Shown piece after piece: positions 1 through 7,552 of a DNA stretch of 64,000 nucleotides. Each line of letters opens with the position of its first letter. The first letter of the stretch is position 1. A program made the position numbers and the translations under genes. Location of the stretch: NCBI RefSeq assembly GCF_039540375.1, contig NZ_BAABEX010000024.1:1-64000 (forward strand), read 5' to 3'. This DNA comes from Acidovorax_G lacteus. GTDB taxonomy: Bacteria; Pseudomonadota; Gammaproteobacteria; Burkholderiales; Burkholderiaceae_C. Under the pieces are notes generated by a model that saw nothing but the letters and a program-made list of their open reading frames with translations, searched no databases and was not told the origin of the DNA.

Positions 1-1
1 C

Positions 2-1102
2 GCTTGGTTGGTATGGGGCATTGCGTTGACCGAATCGCGCACCGCCATGTTGACGCTGGCCCTTGCCACGGCAGCGGTGACCCTGATGAGGCCCAGTTGT
101 TTGTCCCAGAAGGAGGTGCGGGCGGTACAGGGCGTTTTGGGTGTTTATCTGCTCCTCTTGGCTGCGAAGCCAGTGCTGGCTTCGGCTCTGGGCCTGCATA
201 TGCCGCTGACGCTGCTAGAACGCTCTGCCGGTGAGCTGCGATGGTCTCTTTGGCAGATGTCCCTGGAGGCTAGCTTGGAAAGTCCCTGGTGGGGCTATGG
301 CGTGGGGCGCTCCAATGCTGGGTACTTTGAAGTCTTTGAAGGCTACCAGCACAAGCTGGGAAATACTTATTTCGAGCAAAGCCACAATCTCATTCTGGAC
401 TTGGCATTGTGGGCCGGATGGCCGTTGGCACTGCTGCTGTGCGTGTGTGCCGGTGTTTGGCTGTTCCGGACAGCTCGGGGCATTCGCAGTGCAGAAGCCT
501 TGATCGTGTTGAGCGCCTTGTTGGTATTCCTGGTCCATGCAATGCTGGAATTTCCTTTGCATTATGGGTATTTCCTGTGGCCCTTTTTCGCGCTTGCTGG
601 AGCCCTGTCCGGTCAGGCTCAGCGAGGCGGTCGCGGTCTCTTCAGGGTGCATTGGGCCGCCGTGCTGGCTTTGCTAATAAGCCTCGGCTCTCTCTTGGTG
701 GTCATCGCGCAGGACTACCTAAAGATCGAACAAGCCTTCACAGAGCTACGTTTTCAGGTCGCACGGGTGGGCACGGGGCATGATGAGACGCCGCCCCAGA
801 CGCTTCTGCTCACGGATTGGCCTGATGCTATTGCCCTGTCGCGGAGCATGCCAAAGGCCGGCATGTCGGCACGAGAAATCGCCCACTGGGAAGCGCTGAT
901 GCTGTACAACACTTCGCCGCTTGCCTTGCGTAAGGTGATTGGCGCTCATCGTCTCAACGGTCATGAGGCTGAAGCCCAAGCCTGGGCTATTCGAGCCTGC
1001 TGGCTGCTCAGTGAGAAAGCGTGCCGTGGTTTGCTCGATGAGTGGCCTCGGCCCAGTACCTCGGCTCCGCCCAGCGGTACGCCTAGCGGACAGGCTCGTT
1101 GA
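2..1102 (+). CDS. PglL/Wzy-type O-oligosaccharyltransferase or O-antigen ligase, 5'-truncated by window edge
   Basis: The frame is open to the left edge, so only the C-terminal ~366 residues are present. It begins inside a hydrophobic segment with the LTESRTAML-like stretch typical of the Wzy_C (O-antigen ligase) domain, followed by a periplasmic loop containing W and H residues (SPWWGYGVGRSN, QSHNLILDLALWAG), further membrane helices, and a soluble tail resembling the Wzy_C_2 region of PglL-type pilin glycosyltransferases. Family members move a lipid-linked glycan to protein (PglL) or to lipid A core (WaaL) in the periplasm. The TfpX/TfpZ pilin accessory gene less than 1 kb downstream favours a pilin O-glycosylation role; the upstream gene that would settle it is outside the window. 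Confidence 0.75.
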   Translation, partial: AWLVWGIALTESRTAMLTLALATAAVTLMRPSCLSQKEVRAVQGVLGVYLLLLAAKPVLASALGLHMPLTLLERSAGELRWSLWQMSLEASLESPWWGYGVGRSNAGYFEVFEGYQHKLGNTYFEQSHNLILDLALWAGWPLALLLCVCAGVWLFRTARGIRSAEALIVLSALLVFLVHAMLEFPLHYGYFLWPFFALAGALSGQAQRGGRGLFRVHWAAVLALLISLGSLLVVIAQDYLKIEQAFTELRFQVARVGTGHDETPPQTLLLTDWPDAIALSRSMPKAGMSAREIAHWEALMLYNTSPLALRKVIGAHRLNGHEAEAQAWAIRACWLLSEKACRGLLDEWPRPSTSAPPSGTPSGQAR

Positions 1103-1217
1103 GAAACCGCTGGGTGGGGTGGCCGCGCGCGCGTGGGGTTTGCCAAGCTTGCCATGGGCGATAGCGGAGGCCTCTTTTCACACCCCCGCATCCGTTCGAA
1201 ATCGCGCTGTATCAAGG

Positions 1218-1237
1218 TTGCCCAACTAGCTGGGCAA
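1218..1237. terminator. small hairpin between convergent genes
   Basis: TTGCCCA and TGGGCAA form a perfect 7-bp stem around a 6-nt ACTAGC loop. It lies between the convergent oligosaccharyltransferase gene and moaC. There is no T-tract on either side, so a terminator role is only suggested by position. Confidence 0.3.
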
Positions 1238-1252
1238 GGCCCAGCGGGTGAG

Positions 1253-1750
1253 CTATTTGGCGTCAAACCTTCCGGACTTTCCCCCCTGCTTTTTCAGCAG
1301 GCGTACGTTTTGGATGCACATGTCTCGGTCCACAGCTTTGCACATGTCGTAGATGGTGAGCAAGGCGATTTGCACCGCCGTCAGCGCTTCCATCTCAACC
1401 CCTGTGGGGCCTAAAGTTTCTACAGTCGCAGTGCAAGATACGACGGCAGGCTCCCTAGTGGAAACTGTTGCGGGATGAAAAATCTGGAACTCCACCGCAA
1501 CCCGCGTCAAGGCAAGCGGGTGACACAGCGGAATGAGATCACTGGTCTTCTTGGCAGCCTGAATACCTGCAATCCGTGCAATGCCCAGAACATCGCCTTT
1601 CTTGGCCGTGCCGGACTCAATCAGTTCTAGGGTTGCTGGCTCCATGCAGATGTGGCCCTCAGCAACCGCGATCCGGTGTGTCGACGGCTTTGTGGAAACG
1701 TCGACCATGTGGGCTTGGCCCTGAGCATCAAAATGGGTGAGGGTAGGCAT
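1253..1750 (-). CDS. moaC: cyclic pyranopterin monophosphate synthase MoaC
   Basis: MoaC converts the 3',8-cyclo-dihydro-GTP made by MoaA to cyclic pyranopterin monophosphate, the first committed intermediate of molybdenum cofactor synthesis, in the cytoplasm. The 165-residue length is normal. Visible hallmarks are KKTSDLIPLCHPL (residues 67-79), GPTGVEMEALTAV (114-126) and YDMCKAVD (134-141), which hold the substrate-binding His and catalytic Lys. The gene stands alone on the minus strand, divergent from the TfpX gene, with no other moa genes nearby. Confidence 0.97.
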   Translation of the reverse strand: MPTLTHFDAQGQAHMVDVSTKPSTHRIAVAEGHICMEPATLELIESGTAKKGDVLGIARIAGIQAAKKTSDLIPLCHPLALTRVAVEFQIFHPATVSTREPAVVSCTATVETLGPTGVEMEALTAVQIALLTIYDMCKAVDRDMCIQNVRLLKKQGGKSGRFDAK

Positions 1751-1814
1751 AGCGAAAAGTCGCCACCGAGGCGCTCTGCGTTGAACAATTCTTTTTCGAA
1801 GGCATCATACGGCC

Positions 1815-2573
1815 ATGCATTCATCGAACCGTCGCCTGCGAGCTAGCGGCGTGCATTTGGGAGTCAGCTTGATCGTCGCTGCGCTGGCGGCGGTACTGGT
1901 ATTCGGACTCTGGTATCCGTATCCCTACCGAGAGTTGTCGGGAGGCCGATCCCTGTTCTTGCTCGTCGTCGCGGTAGATGTCGTTATGGGGCCGCTGATC
2001 ACCCTGGTGGTGTTCAACGACAAGAAGCCAAGGCGCGAGCTGGTAGTGGATCTATCGATTGTCGGGGCTCTTCAGTTGGCCGCCCTGTGCTACGGGCTGT
2101 GGACAGTATCCGTTGCAAGGCCGGTTCATTTGGTGTTCGAGTACCAGCGCCTGAGTGTTGTACATGCGAGCGACGTCGACCCTGAAATGCTTGCCAAGGC
2201 GGAGCCCGCCTTGCAGTCGCTCCCCTGGACCGGGCCTACCCTTCTGGCATTGCGCCCATTCCGCTCCTCCAGCGAGCAGATGGAGGCGACGCTTGCTGCA
2301 TTGTCCGGTGCCTCGCTGCCCGCGCGTGCCGACCTATGGCAATCCTACGAAGCCTCCCGCACGGAGATCTTGGAGACATCCCAGCCCTTGTCTGAGTTGA
2401 TTGGACGTCAGCCAAGCTTTGCGGGATTGCTGACAGATGCGGCCCAGGCAACGGGTCTTTCTGTGGACACACTGCGCTACCTGCCAGTGCACGGGCGTTC
2501 CGCTATCTGGACTGCGCTGTTAGACCCTCAAACATTGCGTCCGCTTCGTTTTGTCCCAGTGGACCCCTATTGA
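1815..2573 (+). CDS. TfpX/TfpZ-family type IV pilin accessory protein
   Basis: Inner-membrane protein of 252 residues. The N-terminal ~100 residues carry about three hydrophobic helices with the family-typical WYPYPYRELSGGRSLF and DVVMGPLITLVVFN motifs, then a helix near residues 75-95; the rest is a periplasmic-looking domain. TfpX/TfpZ proteins are chaperone-like accessories needed for surface display of particular minor or alternate type IV pilins. The oligosaccharyltransferase-like gene at the left edge fits a pilin-modification neighbourhood. The next gene starts on a TTG that overlaps this stop codon (TTGA), so the two may be translationally coupled. Confidence 0.85.
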   Translation: MHSSNRRLRASGVHLGVSLIVAALAAVLVFGLWYPYPYRELSGGRSLFLLVVAVDVVMGPLITLVVFNDKKPRRELVVDLSIVGALQLAALCYGLWTVSVARPVHLVFEYQRLSVVHASDVDPEMLAKAEPALQSLPWTGPTLLALRPFRSSSEQMEATLAALSGASLPARADLWQSYEASRTEILETSQPLSELIGRQPSFAGLLTDAAQATGLSVDTLRYLPVHGRSAIWTALLDPQTLRPLRFVPVDPY

Positions 2574-4153
2574 CGAGGCGCCTTGTCTTGACGCCATACT
2601 CCTTGCTCGAGTCATGCGCTCAGCGGCTTCGCCAGCGGCTGGGCGTCGCAGCGATAGCTGCGTACCTCTGTGTCGCGGTCGCTGGCCCTGGAGGGGCTGC
2701 GACCGCAGCAACGCCTTCAGGTGCGGGGACTGGGTCCCCACTCCCCAGTCTGGGCGATGCCGCAGAACTGACCCCTGGAGATGAACGCCGCCTGGGTGAC
2801 CGCATCGCACGCGAGCTGTACCGCGATCCCGACTACCTGGACGATCCGGTGATGGCCGATTATGTTCAGGGGATTTGGCGGCCACTGCTCGCGACAGCGC
2901 GAGCGCGCGGCGAGTTGTCGGACGAGCTCTACGAGCGCTTCGCCTGGGAAATCCTCTTGGGGCGTGATCGCAGTGTCAACGCGTTCGCCCTGCCTGGTGG
3001 TTTTTTGGGTCTGCACCTCGGCCTAGTGGCCGTGGTCACGTCGCGCGATGAACTGGCGTCGGTGTTGGCACATGAGCTCAGCCATGTCACTCAGCGCCAT
3101 ATCTCCCGCCTGATTACACAGCAGAACAGACAGACCCCCTTGTTACTGGGCGCGATGGTGCTTGGCGCACTCGCAGCCAGCAAGAATCCAGGCGCGACGC
3201 AGGCGCTGATCGTGGGTGGTCAGGCGCTGGCCATTCAGAACCAGCTGAACTTCTCCCGCGACATGGAACGGGAGGCAGACCGCATCGGCTACACCTTGAT
3301 GGAGCCTGCCGGTTTCTCGCCCCTTGGCTTCGTGAGCATGTTCGACAAGCTGCAGCAGGCCAACCGCCTCAACGACAACGGCAGTTGGCCCTATCTACGG
3401 AGTCATCCGTTGACCACGCAGCGCATGGCTGACATGCAGGCCCGGCTGCCTGCCGACGCGCGGACTGCGCCTTCCGGGCAGTACCAGCCTGAGGCTGCCA
3501 TCATGTCGGCTCGTGCCAGGGTGCTCGCTCAAGGTGGCGTTGACCAGTGGCGACAGTGGGCGGCAGAGCCGTCGAGTCCTGGTTTTGCGCAGCAGCCGCC
3601 AGCACGACAGATAGGGGCGTGGTACGCCGCTGTGCTCAGTCGCATTCAGTTGCGTGAGGTGGCAGGAGCCCGTCAGGGGGTGGTGCCACTGCGCGCGCTT
3701 GCGGGGCAGGACACAGCCTTGCAGCGCCAGGTCCGCCTGCTGGCGGCCGAGGTAGAGTTGGCGGCTGGACAACCAGATGCCGCGCTGGCCCTGCTGTCAG
3801 CCGAAGGCGGCGCGCGGCCTGAGACCCTGCTGCGCGCGCAGGCGTTGCTGCAGGCGGGCCGTGCGGCCGAGGCGGCGGACGCCTTGCAGCTTTGGGTGAG
3901 CCAGCATCCGCGCGATGCCACCGCTTGGCACCGGCTGGCTATTGCCCGGCAGGCCATGGGGCAAACGCTCCGTGCGGTGCGTGCCGAAGCGGAGGCCCAT
4001 GCAGCGCGCTACGACTACGCGGCTGCCGTTGACCGGTTGAAGGCGGGGCAGGATCTGGCCCGCTCCAGCACTGACTACGTCGAGGCGTCCATCATCGACA
4101 CCCGCCTCCGGGCCGTGGAATCAGCGCTTCGGGAACAGGCCGCCGAGCGCTGA
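2570..4153 (+). CDS. BepA-like M48 family periplasmic metalloprotease with TPR-like C-terminus
   Basis: A 527-residue secreted zinc protease. A signal-peptide-like stretch lies near residues 24-45, then the M48 domain with HELSH (168-172) and the downstream EREADRIG helix supplying the third zinc ligand (E235). The C-terminal ~200 residues are Ala/Leu/Gln-rich helical repeats resembling the TPR region of BepA/YfgC, which controls LptD and BamA assembly quality in the outer membrane. The TTG start overlaps the upstream stop; a second TTG 18 nt on is possible. The 3' end overlaps the convergent small membrane-protein gene by 33 bp. Confidence 0.9.
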   Translation: MTRRLVLTPYSLLESCAQRLRQRLGVAAIAAYLCVAVAGPGGAATAATPSGAGTGSPLPSLGDAAELTPGDERRLGDRIARELYRDPDYLDDPVMADYVQGIWRPLLATARARGELSDELYERFAWEILLGRDRSVNAFALPGGFLGLHLGLVAVVTSRDELASVLAHELSHVTQRHISRLITQQNRQTPLLLGAMVLGALAASKNPGATQALIVGGQALAIQNQLNFSRDMEREADRIGYTLMEPAGFSPLGFVSMFDKLQQANRLNDNGSWPYLRSHPLTTQRMADMQARLPADARTAPSGQYQPEAAIMSARARVLAQGGVDQWRQWAAEPSSPGFAQQPPARQIGAWYAAVLSRIQLREVAGARQGVVPLRALAGQDTALQRQVRLLAAEVELAAGQPDAALALLSAEGGARPETLLRAQALLQAGRAAEAADALQLWVSQHPRDATAWHRLAIARQAMGQTLRAVRAEAEAHAARYDYAAAVDRLKAGQDLARSSTDYVEASIIDTRLRAVESALREQAAER

Positions 4154-4474
4154 TTCGATCACCAGTCCCAGCACTGAGTAGATCAGCGAGCCGATAAGCG
4201 CTGCCCAGAAGTCGGCCACTTGGAAACCGTCCAGAACCCCGGCGGCTGCCCAGAACATCAGGGCATTGATCACGAAAAGGAAGAGGCCGATCGTCACGAT
4301 CGTGACCGGCAGCGTCAAGACCACCAGAACGGGGCGCAGCACTGCGTTGAACAGCCCGATCACTGCTGCAGCGATCAGGGCTGCCGTGAAGGTCTGGACT
4401 TCCACGCCGTCGTACACGTAAGCGACGAACAACAGTGCCGCTGCACTCAGCAGCCATTTCAGAAGAATTCGCAT
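4121..4474 (-). CDS. phage-holin-family (YvlD/DUF360-type) small inner-membrane protein
   Basis: A 117-residue protein that is almost entirely hydrophobic, with about four membrane helices. The motif FNAVLRPVLVVLTLPVTIVTIGLF is typical of the Phage_holin_4_2 (YvlD) family. I chose the ATG giving MRILLKWLLSAA because upstream in-frame sequence is Arg/Pro-rich noise. Despite the family name this is a chromosomal housekeeping-type membrane protein of unknown function; no phage genes are nearby. Its 3' end overlaps the convergent metalloprotease gene by 33 bp. Confidence 0.85.
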   Translation of the reverse strand: MRILLKWLLSAAALLFVAYVYDGVEVQTFTAALIAAAVIGLFNAVLRPVLVVLTLPVTIVTIGLFLFVINALMFWAAAGVLDGFQVADFWAALIGSLIYSVLGLVIESALGGLFPKR

Positions 4475-4861
4475 GCACGCAGGATAGCACCGCGACCAGA
4501 TGGGCTGGGGCGACGTTCCGTCGGCTGTCATGGTCCGTTCCAGCGGCCGCCGCACGACTTGGGCCGGGGGTCTTTGGGGGCAACGGGCTCGCGAGCGTAC
4601 CGCGGCAGCCACCGCGGATTCGTGCGGGCGGGCTCAGAATCCGATCCAGCCCCGAAACGTCGGGCCCAGCACGGACAGCAGTGCTTACGCGGCGTGGGGG
4701 CACTGCCTGTAAGCGCGATGGTGCGGGCAGTCGAAGCGCTCAGTCGCCGGGCTGCGATCCGCGCAGGGGTGCGCAGCCAGCTGGTTGATCAGCGTGTGAA
4801 GTGACCGGCCGCATGGTCCGCCGCACCCACCACCGGGCGCGGCATCATGCGGCATGGTCCA
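4475..4861. other. 387-bp stretch without a recognisable gene
   Basis: This lies between terC (upstream on the minus strand) and the small YvlD-like gene. It should hold the terC 3' untranslated end and the promoter of the membrane-protein gene. The nonamer GCATGGTCC occurs twice (about 4809 and 4851). No tRNA-like fold, good terminator or convincing ORF was seen; the frames present are antisense noise. Confidence 0.5.
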
Positions 4862-5560
4862 TCAGGCGCTGGCTTCGCCGGTGCGACGCCGGTTGTGCAG
4901 CCAACCTGCTGCCAGCACACCGATGATGGCCAGCATGATCACGCCCCAGTAGGCCACCTGACTCAGGGTGTCCGGGCCCTTGAAGAATGCGCCCAGCAAG
5001 TTTTCATTGACGATCATCTTGCCCGCCGTAAAGGCCAGGACTGCAGCCCCCAGCTGGATGATGACGGGGAAGCGCTCGACAAGCTTGAGCACCATGGTGC
5101 TGCCGAACACCACGATGGGCACGCTGATCAGCAGGCCGATCACCACCAGGTCAAAAGAGCCCTGGGCTGCGCCGGCCACGCCCAGCACGTTGTCGATGCC
5201 CATGAGCGCGTCTGCGATCACGATGGTCTTCATGGCGCCCCAAAACGTGGTCGCACCCGCGCTGCCGTGCTCTTCGCCGTCGTCGTCTTCCGCGAGCAGT
5301 TTGTACGCGATCCACAGCAGACCAAGACCGCCGACCAGCATCAGGCCGGGAATCTTGAGCAGCCAGACCACCGCGACGGTCATGGCCGAGCGCACGACGA
5401 TGGCGCCCACAGTGCCCCAGACGATGGCTTTTTTCTGCAGGTGCTTGGGCAGTCCGCGGGCTGCCAGCGCGATCACGATGGCGTTGTCGCCCGCCAGGAC
5501 GAGGTCGATCAGGACGATGGCCAGCAGGGCCGTCAGCCATTGGGTGGAGAACATTTCCAT
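4862..5560 (-). CDS. TerC family integral membrane protein (probable Mn2+ exporter)
   Basis: A 232-residue protein with about seven membrane helices. It shows the TerC signatures LIDLVLAGDNAIVIALAARGLP near the N-terminus and ADALMGIDNVLGVAGAA in the second half; the Asp/Asn pairs are thought to bind metal. TerC/Alx proteins act in manganese efflux and in metal delivery around the Sec translocon. I chose the ATG giving MEMFSTQWL because the frame extends upstream only through a riboswitch-like leader, and that upstream translation is not conserved-looking. An alternative ATG lies two codons in. The Mn2+-type riboswitch upstream supports a manganese role. Confidence 0.93.
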   Translation of the reverse strand: MEMFSTQWLTALLAIVLIDLVLAGDNAIVIALAARGLPKHLQKKAIVWGTVGAIVVRSAMTVAVVWLLKIPGLMLVGGLGLLWIAYKLLAEDDDGEEHGSAGATTFWGAMKTIVIADALMGIDNVLGVAGAAQGSFDLVVIGLLISVPIVVFGSTMVLKLVERFPVIIQLGAAVLAFTAGKMIVNENLLGAFFKGPDTLSQVAYWGVIMLAIIGVLAAGWLHNRRRTGEASA

Positions 5561-5624
5561 GGGCAAATTCCGTTCCGGTACGTGGTAGTGGTGGAGTGCA
5601 CCTGCCGTATCGGAGGCCTTGCCA

Positions 5625-5825
5625 TCTGCCTGAAGGAGGCAGACGTTCTTCGACCAGGCCGACAGCAGGCCCAACCGAAGGTCTTGCTCGGCGCGGAACC
5701 TGAAGGTCTTGCCTTGCCCGGACCGCCGGAAGCCGCTGGGCTTCGTACTGACGACAGTGCCGAACCCTGTGGCCACAAGGCCCGGCTGGGCGGGGCGGCC
5801 GCAGAGAGGGAGCTACTCCCCTTCG
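5625..5825 (-). ncRNA. yybP-ykoY (manganese) riboswitch in the terC leader
   Basis: Read on the minus strand, the leader begins with GGGGAGTAGCTCCC (5808-5821), continues to GTCGTCAGTACG (5744-5755) and then GCAAGACCTTC, present twice (about 5701-5712 and 5677-5687). These are the conserved blocks of the yybP-ykoY aptamer, including the CAGTACG and CAAGACC elements that build the Mn2+ site. Downstream a 7-bp hairpin (TCTGCCT/AGGCAGA, 5625-5643) could be the expression platform. The aptamer is followed by a TerC-family gene, its classic partner. The presence of two CAAGACC copies leaves the exact 3' boundary uncertain. Confidence 0.85.
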
Positions 5826-6004
5826 AAGCCCCCATTGGAACACCGGAAATAGCGATGCACAAGCCTCAAAGTGTTGTGGTTATTGCTTACGAAGACAGAG
5901 GCGGCGATAGCATGGAAGGCTTTTTTTGCTCGCTGCAATGCCCCGGCCCGGGACGGGTGTGGGGCGCGGCCGCTATCATCGGCGCCCCTTCTGAGCAGCA
6001 CCCC
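5826..6004. promoter_or_regulatory. divergent intergenic region between terC leader and DUF3717 gene
   Basis: This holds the promoter(s) for the riboswitch-led terC transcript on the minus strand and for the plus-strand DUF3717/DUF1289 gene. A TATCAT hexamer at 5973-5978 could be a -10 box for the plus-strand gene, giving a leader of about 20 nt. No clear -35 was found. Confidence 0.35.
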
Positions 6005-6466
6005 ATGGCCGGCATCCACATCACCGACATCGAAGCCGCAATCAACCATTGGCGCTCGCGTGCGCCTACGGGCGACGGGTGGGGGCTCACACCGCAAGTC
6101 AAGGCGCTGGCCGAGGTGTACGCGCTGATGGTGTACCACCACGAGGACGAGGCGGACGAAGACAGCTTGCCGGCCCCTGCCCGTGCCGCCTGGCTGGATT
6201 GGTACGCCACCACGCCTGATACGCCGTGCATTGCCATCTGTTCCACGAGCCAGGGCGACGACACCTGCAAGGGCTGCGGCCGCAGCTTTGAGGAGGTGCA
6301 GCACTGGCCCGCCTTCAGTCCAGCAGAAAAGCGCCGCGTCTGGCGGCGCATCACGCTGGACCACAGTGCGTGGCGCTTCAACCGTTATGCCGAGCGTGCC
6401 GCAGAAAGCGCACCCAGGCCGGCGGCCCAGGCAGACTCCGGGCCTGCGGTGCCGACCAGTCGCTGA
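6005..6466 (+). CDS. DUF3717 + DUF1289 two-domain protein
   Basis: A 153-residue protein. The N-terminal ~55 residues (ITDIEAAINHWR ... LAEVYALMVY) match the DUF3717 motif seen in Burkholderiales. The C-terminal part (PDTPCIAICSTSQGDDTCKGCGR ... PAEKRRVWRRI) is DUF1289, with four cysteines in C-x3-C / C-x2-C order that suggest metal or Fe-S binding. Function is unknown. I chose the ATG giving MAGIHITDIE because family similarity begins there; the frame stays open for another 1.1 kb upstream, but that is antisense to terC. Confidence 0.85.
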   Translation: MAGIHITDIEAAINHWRSRAPTGDGWGLTPQVKALAEVYALMVYHHEDEADEDSLPAPARAAWLDWYATTPDTPCIAICSTSQGDDTCKGCGRSFEEVQHWPAFSPAEKRRVWRRITLDHSAWRFNRYAERAAESAPRPAAQADSGPAVPTSR

Positions 6467-6516
6467 GATCGGCAGGCTGGCTTGCCCCGACACTGGCTCC
6501 GGCGTATCGTGCGCCC

Positions 6517-6825
6517 ATGCAGCGCCTGACCCAAGCCCCCAACATTGCCATTGCCACGGTCTGGGCCGATCTGCTCTGTGAGGCCGGCTTTCAGGCGAGC
6601 GTCCAGCGCCAGCATCTGGGGGCTGCCGCAGGGCATCTGCCGCCCGACCAGTGCCTGCCCGAAATCTGGCTCACCCACGACGAGCATCTGGCCAGCGCCC
6701 GCGCGTTGCTCGACGCCCTGCGGGCCCTGCCGCAGCGCCGCTGGGCCTGCGTTTGCGGCGAACTGGTGGAGGGCGGGTTTGAGCAGTGCTGGCACTGCGG
6801 GGCTTTCATGCCACGCGACGACTGA
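6517..6825 (+). CDS. DUF2007-like small protein with zinc-ribbon-like C-terminus
   Basis: A 102-residue protein. The first ~75 residues resemble the DUF2007 'putative signal transducing protein' fold (two copies of a short alpha/beta unit acting on paired positions along a chain). The tail has two CxC/CxxC pairs (WACVCGELVEGGFEQCWHCG), which look like a small zinc ribbon. The ATG was picked because the alpha/beta domain begins there. It probably follows the DUF3717/DUF1289 gene in one transcript. Function is unknown. Confidence 0.7.
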   Translation: MQRLTQAPNIAIATVWADLLCEAGFQASVQRQHLGAAAGHLPPDQCLPEIWLTHDEHLASARALLDALRALPQRRWACVCGELVEGGFEQCWHCGAFMPRDD

Positions 6826-6836
6826 CGGGCGTAGCG

Positions 6837-6900
6837 TTGAAATTGCTATACATTTGATAGCTGCTTGTGCTTGAATAATAAGCACGAGCAGCCCATTTGA
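6837..6900. repeat. dispersed hairpin repeat, copy A
   Basis: The core GCTGCTTGTGCTT (6860-6872) and AAGCACGAGCAGC (6880-6892) form a 13-bp stem with one G:U pair and a 7-nt loop. It is preceded by an AT-rich block (ATTGCTATACATTTGATA). It fills the gap between two convergent genes (DUF2007-like and yaeQ) and may act as a bidirectional terminator. Confidence 0.85.
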
Positions 6901-6934
6901 TGCCAAGCCATCCGCGGCTGTCCGCGGCACGGAC

Positions 6935-7495
6935 TCACTTCCAGCGCAGCGGCTCCAGGTGCACGCTGCCGCGTTCGCTGCTGAGTGTCAGCGCCCCTTC
7001 CTGCACCGTGGCCTGCAGTTGCATGCTGCGCTCGGCCAGTTGCGCCAGCGCTTGCGAGGCCTCGGCCGGGATGCGCCAGACCTGCAGTTTGTCGAGCCGC
7101 GTGAGCTTGGTCTCGATGCCCTTCCACCACACCTCGGCTGCATGGTGAAAGGCGTACACCACCACCGCATCGGCCCGGCTGGCGGCCTTGGCCAGGGGCT
7201 TGTCTTCGGGCTGGCCCACCTCGATCCACAGGCGCTTGCGGCCGGTGAAGTCGGTCAGCGAGACGTCCGGGTCGTCCGGGTCCGACAGGCCCGCGCCAAA
7301 GGCCAGCGTACCGTCGCCCTGGCACAGCGCCTGCAGCTGGTGGGCCTGCAGCGCCAGTGCCGCCAGGCGCACCATCATGCGTTCGTCGGTTTCGCTCGGG
7401 TGGCGCGCCAGGGTCAGCGGGTGGTCGGCGTAGTAGCCGTGGTCGATGTCGGCGATCTGGACGTTCGCCTTGAAGATGGTGGATTTGAGGGCCAT
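6935..7495 (-). CDS. yaeQ: YaeQ family protein
   Basis: A 186-residue protein with the characteristic MALKSTIFKANVQIADIDHGYY start, HPSETDERMMVRL (residues 32-44) and WIEVGQPEDKPL. The fold is related to PD-(D/E)XK nucleases and the conserved E/Q/K residues suggest an ancestral nuclease site, but activity is not established; E. coli YaeQ can compensate for loss of RfaH. It stands alone, ending close to repeat copy A. Confidence 0.95.
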   Translation of the reverse strand: MALKSTIFKANVQIADIDHGYYADHPLTLARHPSETDERMMVRLAALALQAHQLQALCQGDGTLAFGAGLSDPDDPDVSLTDFTGRKRLWIEVGQPEDKPLAKAASRADAVVVYAFHHAAEVWWKGIETKLTRLDKLQVWRIPAEASQALAQLAERSMQLQATVQEGALTLSSERGSVHLEPLRWK

Positions 7496-7552
7496 GGGCT
7501 GTGCACGCCGCAGCGTGCTCCAAAGAGAGTCGAAAAACAGGGGATCTGAGGC

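Noticed and set aside
4121..4474. Prophage remnant suggested by 'phage holin' family name
   Set aside because: No other phage gene, att-like repeat or composition change nearby; YvlD-type proteins are ordinary chromosomal genes.
4847..6004. Long upstream extension of the DUF3717/DUF1289 frame
   Set aside because: It runs antisense through terC and its riboswitch; family similarity begins at the ATG at 6005.
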